A stretch of 64,000 nucleotides of DNA from UBA11400 sp964473555 (lineage in GTDB: Bacteria > Bacteroidota > Rhodothermia > Balneolales > HLUCCA01): positions 434,001-498,000 of the forward strand of contig CAYYPL010000002.1 in NCBI GenBank assembly GCA_964473555.1, in the 5' to 3' direction. The notes under the pieces were generated by a model. That model had not been told where the DNA came from and searched no databases. It worked only from the letters and a program-made list of their open reading frames with translations. Position numbers and translations under genes: made by a program. Every line of letters begins with the position of its first letter. Positions within the stretch are counted from its first letter, which is position 1. Shown one piece after another: positions 62,312-64,000 of this stretch.

Positions 62312-62911
62312 CTATTTTCTTTGCATCAGCCCACTGAATAGTCTTGCTGTGGGTTTTGAGTCTTGGTAAAAATATCCTTCTTTGACACTTCGTACGTCTT
62401 CAATCGATATGAATGCCTTTGGATTAAATTGCTTGACAATACCGATGTATTCATCTAGATCCTTGCGTTTGATTACGCTGATAATGAGTCGGACCCGGCC
62501 CGACACTCCCGTAGCTGACACGCTGGTTACCCCGAAGTTGTGCTCCCGCAAATAATTGATCAAATCACTTCCATCTTCAGTTGTGACCACTCGAACAGAC
62601 AAAAGTCCGATCGATAATTTGTTCTCCAGATAGATTCCAACGAAATTCCCCGTTGCAAATCCGGCTGCAAATGCAAAATAACTCATCACATTACTCAGGT
62701 TCAGTACAATTTGACTAATGGCAAAAAGCCAGATCAGACTCTCAAAGAATCCAACCAAAGGTGCCAGTTTCCTCATACTTCGGGAAACGAAAATAATACG
62801 AAGTGTACCAAGCGCGACATCAATGAGACGAGCCAGGAAGATGATTCCGGGTAGAACGACCCAGTCAAATACCACAGGGTCGAATGCGTCCCTGATATCC
62901 AAAAGATTCAT
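62312..62911 (-). CDS. DUF2179/DUF5698-type membrane protein (UPF0316-like)
   Basis: A 199-residue protein with three N-terminal transmembrane segments (about 20-45, 50-72 and 77-105, including RLIDVALGTLRIIFVSR and GFATGNFVGIYLENKLSIG). A C-terminal DUF2179 domain follows (VVTTEDGSDLINYLREHNFGVTSVSATG, then VKQFNPKAFISIEDVR). The DUF2179 domain resembles small ligand-binding regulatory folds; the function is unknown. I use ATG 62911; the frame's longer version starts at TTG and adds 11 residues. Confidence 0.85.
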   Translation of the reverse strand: MNLLDIRDAFDPVVFDWVVLPGIIFLARLIDVALGTLRIIFVSRSMRKLAPLVGFFESLIWLFAISQIVLNLSNVMSYFAFAAGFATGNFVGIYLENKLSIGLLSVRVVTTEDGSDLINYLREHNFGVTSVSATGVSGRVRLIISVIKRKDLDEYIGIVKQFNPKAFISIEDVRSVKEGYFYQDSKPTARLFSGLMQRK

Positions 62912-62959
62912 AGTATAGTCAGAGCGATGTCTGTAGTCTGGCAAATGAATAAAGGAACA

Positions 62960-64000
62960 TTAATTCTGACGTTGCTGCTGTGGGCGAATGGGCGAGGCAT
63001 TAGTCGGTTCCTGGTCTCTCATAGACTGTTTGACATAGGCCTGAAGATCTGAAACTTCTCCCCAGAGCTGTATGGCATCTTTCAGAGTTACGTCAAAGAT
63101 TTCATTGAAGACTTGGAAATAGCGTTGTGTGTCCCACAATTGTCTGGATAGTTCTGCTTTGAGTGAACCTTCAAGAATCCATCGGTCTTTTTCGAAAGCA
63201 GCAGGACTTACGAACATACTGTCGCCTTTAACTATGGGTTCGTAAATACCCACAGTATCTGTCATGATCATCCCCGCTGCGATCATTTTTTCTTTGAACT
63301 CCTGGACCTGGGCCTCACTCCAGTTAAAGTCGGTAAGGAATCGATCAAAATTACCTTTCCATTCAGCACGGACCTGTTCACCATACATATCCAGATAGCT
63401 ACGAACGAAGTCGGTATTCAGATTCTTCTGACGCATAAAGGCGAAAACAAAACTGCGTGTGGTGTCACGTTGAAGGATGTGGTCTGGAAGGATACCGCCA
63501 CCACCATAAATTTCCCGACCTGATTGGGTCTTGTATTTCAATGAATCGGGTACGTTCTGGGTGAAATGCTCTGCATCCGACAGAGCATCATTTTCACGTT
63601 CGAGTAGTTCATAAGCATAGGCTTCGCGACCTTCAAAGAAAGGCTTTTGAATGAGTCTACCCGATGGCGTCAGATACTTGGATGTTGTGATACGCACACT
63701 GGAGTTATCTACCAGTGAGTACTCAACCTGAACAAGGCCTTTGCCATAGGTTCTGCGACCCACGATTAGCCCTCTGTCAAAATCCTGTATGGCACCGGCA
63801 ACGATTTCACTGCCAGAAGCGGAACCTTCGTCGACCAGAACGATCAACGGCATTTCTGTGTAACGACCATTTCTCTGGGTTTGATAATCGGAAACGAAGC
63901 GTGCATGACGGCTCTCCGTGCGGACGATTGGTGTGTTGGCTGGAAAGAATTCACCCACGATTCTGAATGCTTGGATGAGATATCCACCTGGATTATTGCG
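62960..64000 (-). CDS. S41-family C-terminal processing peptidase (partial, 5' end missing)
   Basis: The 3' part of an S41 protease; the frame is open to the right edge, where it reads RNNPGGYLIQAFRIV, the catalytic-domain segment after the PDZ domain. Next come VDEGSASGSEIVAGAIQDF with the nucleophilic serine and VGRRTYGKGLVQ with the general-base lysine, giving the Ser-Lys dyad. A long C-terminal extension of about 200 residues, helical and ending in a Gln/Arg-rich tail, follows. The signal peptide, PDZ and N-terminus lie outside. Probably processes envelope proteins. Confidence 0.92.
   Translation of the reverse strand, partial: RNNPGGYLIQAFRIVGEFFPANTPIVRTESRHARFVSDYQTQRNGRYTEMPLIVLVDEGSASGSEIVAGAIQDFDRGLIVGRRTYGKGLVQVEYSLVDNSSVRITTSKYLTPSGRLIQKPFFEGREAYAYELLERENDALSDAEHFTQNVPDSLKYKTQSGREIYGGGGILPDHILQRDTTRSFVFAFMRQKNLNTDFVRSYLDMYGEQVRAEWKGNFDRFLTDFNWSEAQVQEFKEKMIAAGMIMTDTVGIYEPIVKGDSMFVSPAAFEKDRWILEGSLKAELSRQLWDTQRYFQVFNEIFDVTLKDAIQLWGEVSDLQAYVKQSMRDQEPTNASPIRPQQQRQN

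Noticed and set aside
1..64000. tRNA, rRNA, CRISPR, insertion sequence, phage or toxin-antitoxin elements
   Set aside because: Reading both strands of all intergenic regions showed none; gaps are short and filled by promoters, terminators or small repeats.

Overview
The window looks like ordinary chromosome from a Gram-negative, respiring, free-living bacterium of the Bacteroidetes-related (FCB) lineages, most like Balneolota/Rhodothermota. This placement is inferred from gene content, not computed. The pointers are PorV/PorQ-type barrels with a surface protein, a DUF4837 lipoprotein, bacillithiol enzyme BshC, a 14-subunit-type complex I, frequent 1-nt and 4-nt gene overlaps, several TTG/GTG starts, and promoters with the Bacteroidetes-type -7 box TAnnTTTG. 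GC content appears moderate (low-to-mid 40s, estimated by eye). I see no rRNA, tRNA, CRISPR array, prophage or insertion sequence, and no gene-free stretch over about 300 bases.

Layout. 1-3.7 kb: end of mutL, a queuosine-tRNA mannosyltransferase-like gene, then (minus) a family-4 uracil-DNA glycosylase without its Fe-S cysteines, and dnaB. 3.8-11.1 kb (minus): nuoABCDEFGH, with a clear promoter before nuoA and a strong terminator directly after nuoH; nuoI-N are not here. 11.4-15.5 kb (plus): bifunctional nuclease, bshC, fthC, a PspC-domain protein, tmk. 15.5-19.2 kb (minus): an outer-membrane DUF1302-like barrel followed by an RND/MMPL exporter. 19.4-25.6 kb (plus): an SRPBCC gene with its own terminator, then a tight run aroE-pgeF-dxr-rseP-psd-pssA (shikimate, isoprenoid, envelope and phospholipid functions). 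25.7-30.7 kb (minus): a thioredoxin-like lipoprotein, and a four-gene surface unit (lipoprotein, beta-propeller-like protein, two PorV/PorQ-type barrels) in which every junction overlaps by exactly one base.

30.8-38.5 kb (plus): a full trp operon, trpE-trpS-trpG-trpD-trpC-trpF-trpB-trpA. It is preceded by a short leader ORF with three consecutive Trp codons and by mutually exclusive antiterminator and terminator hairpins, a textbook ribosome-mediated attenuator. 38.6-45.4 kb: DUF4837 lipoprotein then bioF, a BioH-like esterase, bioC, bioD, bioA, with bioB convergent; together these give a biotin route from malonyl-ACP to biotin. 45.6-49.3 kb: an alpha/beta hydrolase, an orphan OmpR-type regulator, and (minus) a threonine synthase fused to a LeuA-type regulatory domain, plus a small unknown gene. 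49.3-64 kb: anmK, a Tat-exported alkaline phosphatase lipoprotein, a conserved unknown, a YbdG-type mechanosensitive channel, a class-III aminotransferase, an M1 peptidase, a 5'-nucleotidase lipoprotein, an EVE-domain protein, a dCTP-deaminase-like protein, a BFD-type ferredoxin, rsmE, a DUF2179 membrane protein and the 3' part of an S41 protease.

The most interesting items are the complete trp attenuator, the threonine synthase-LeuA-domain fusion, two promoters (nuo and trp) with identical TTGACA-N17-TAATTTTG geometry, the Fe-S-less UDG, the bacterial QTMAN-like gene and the surface-protein/barrel operon. All family assignments come from reading motifs by eye; no database search was run.
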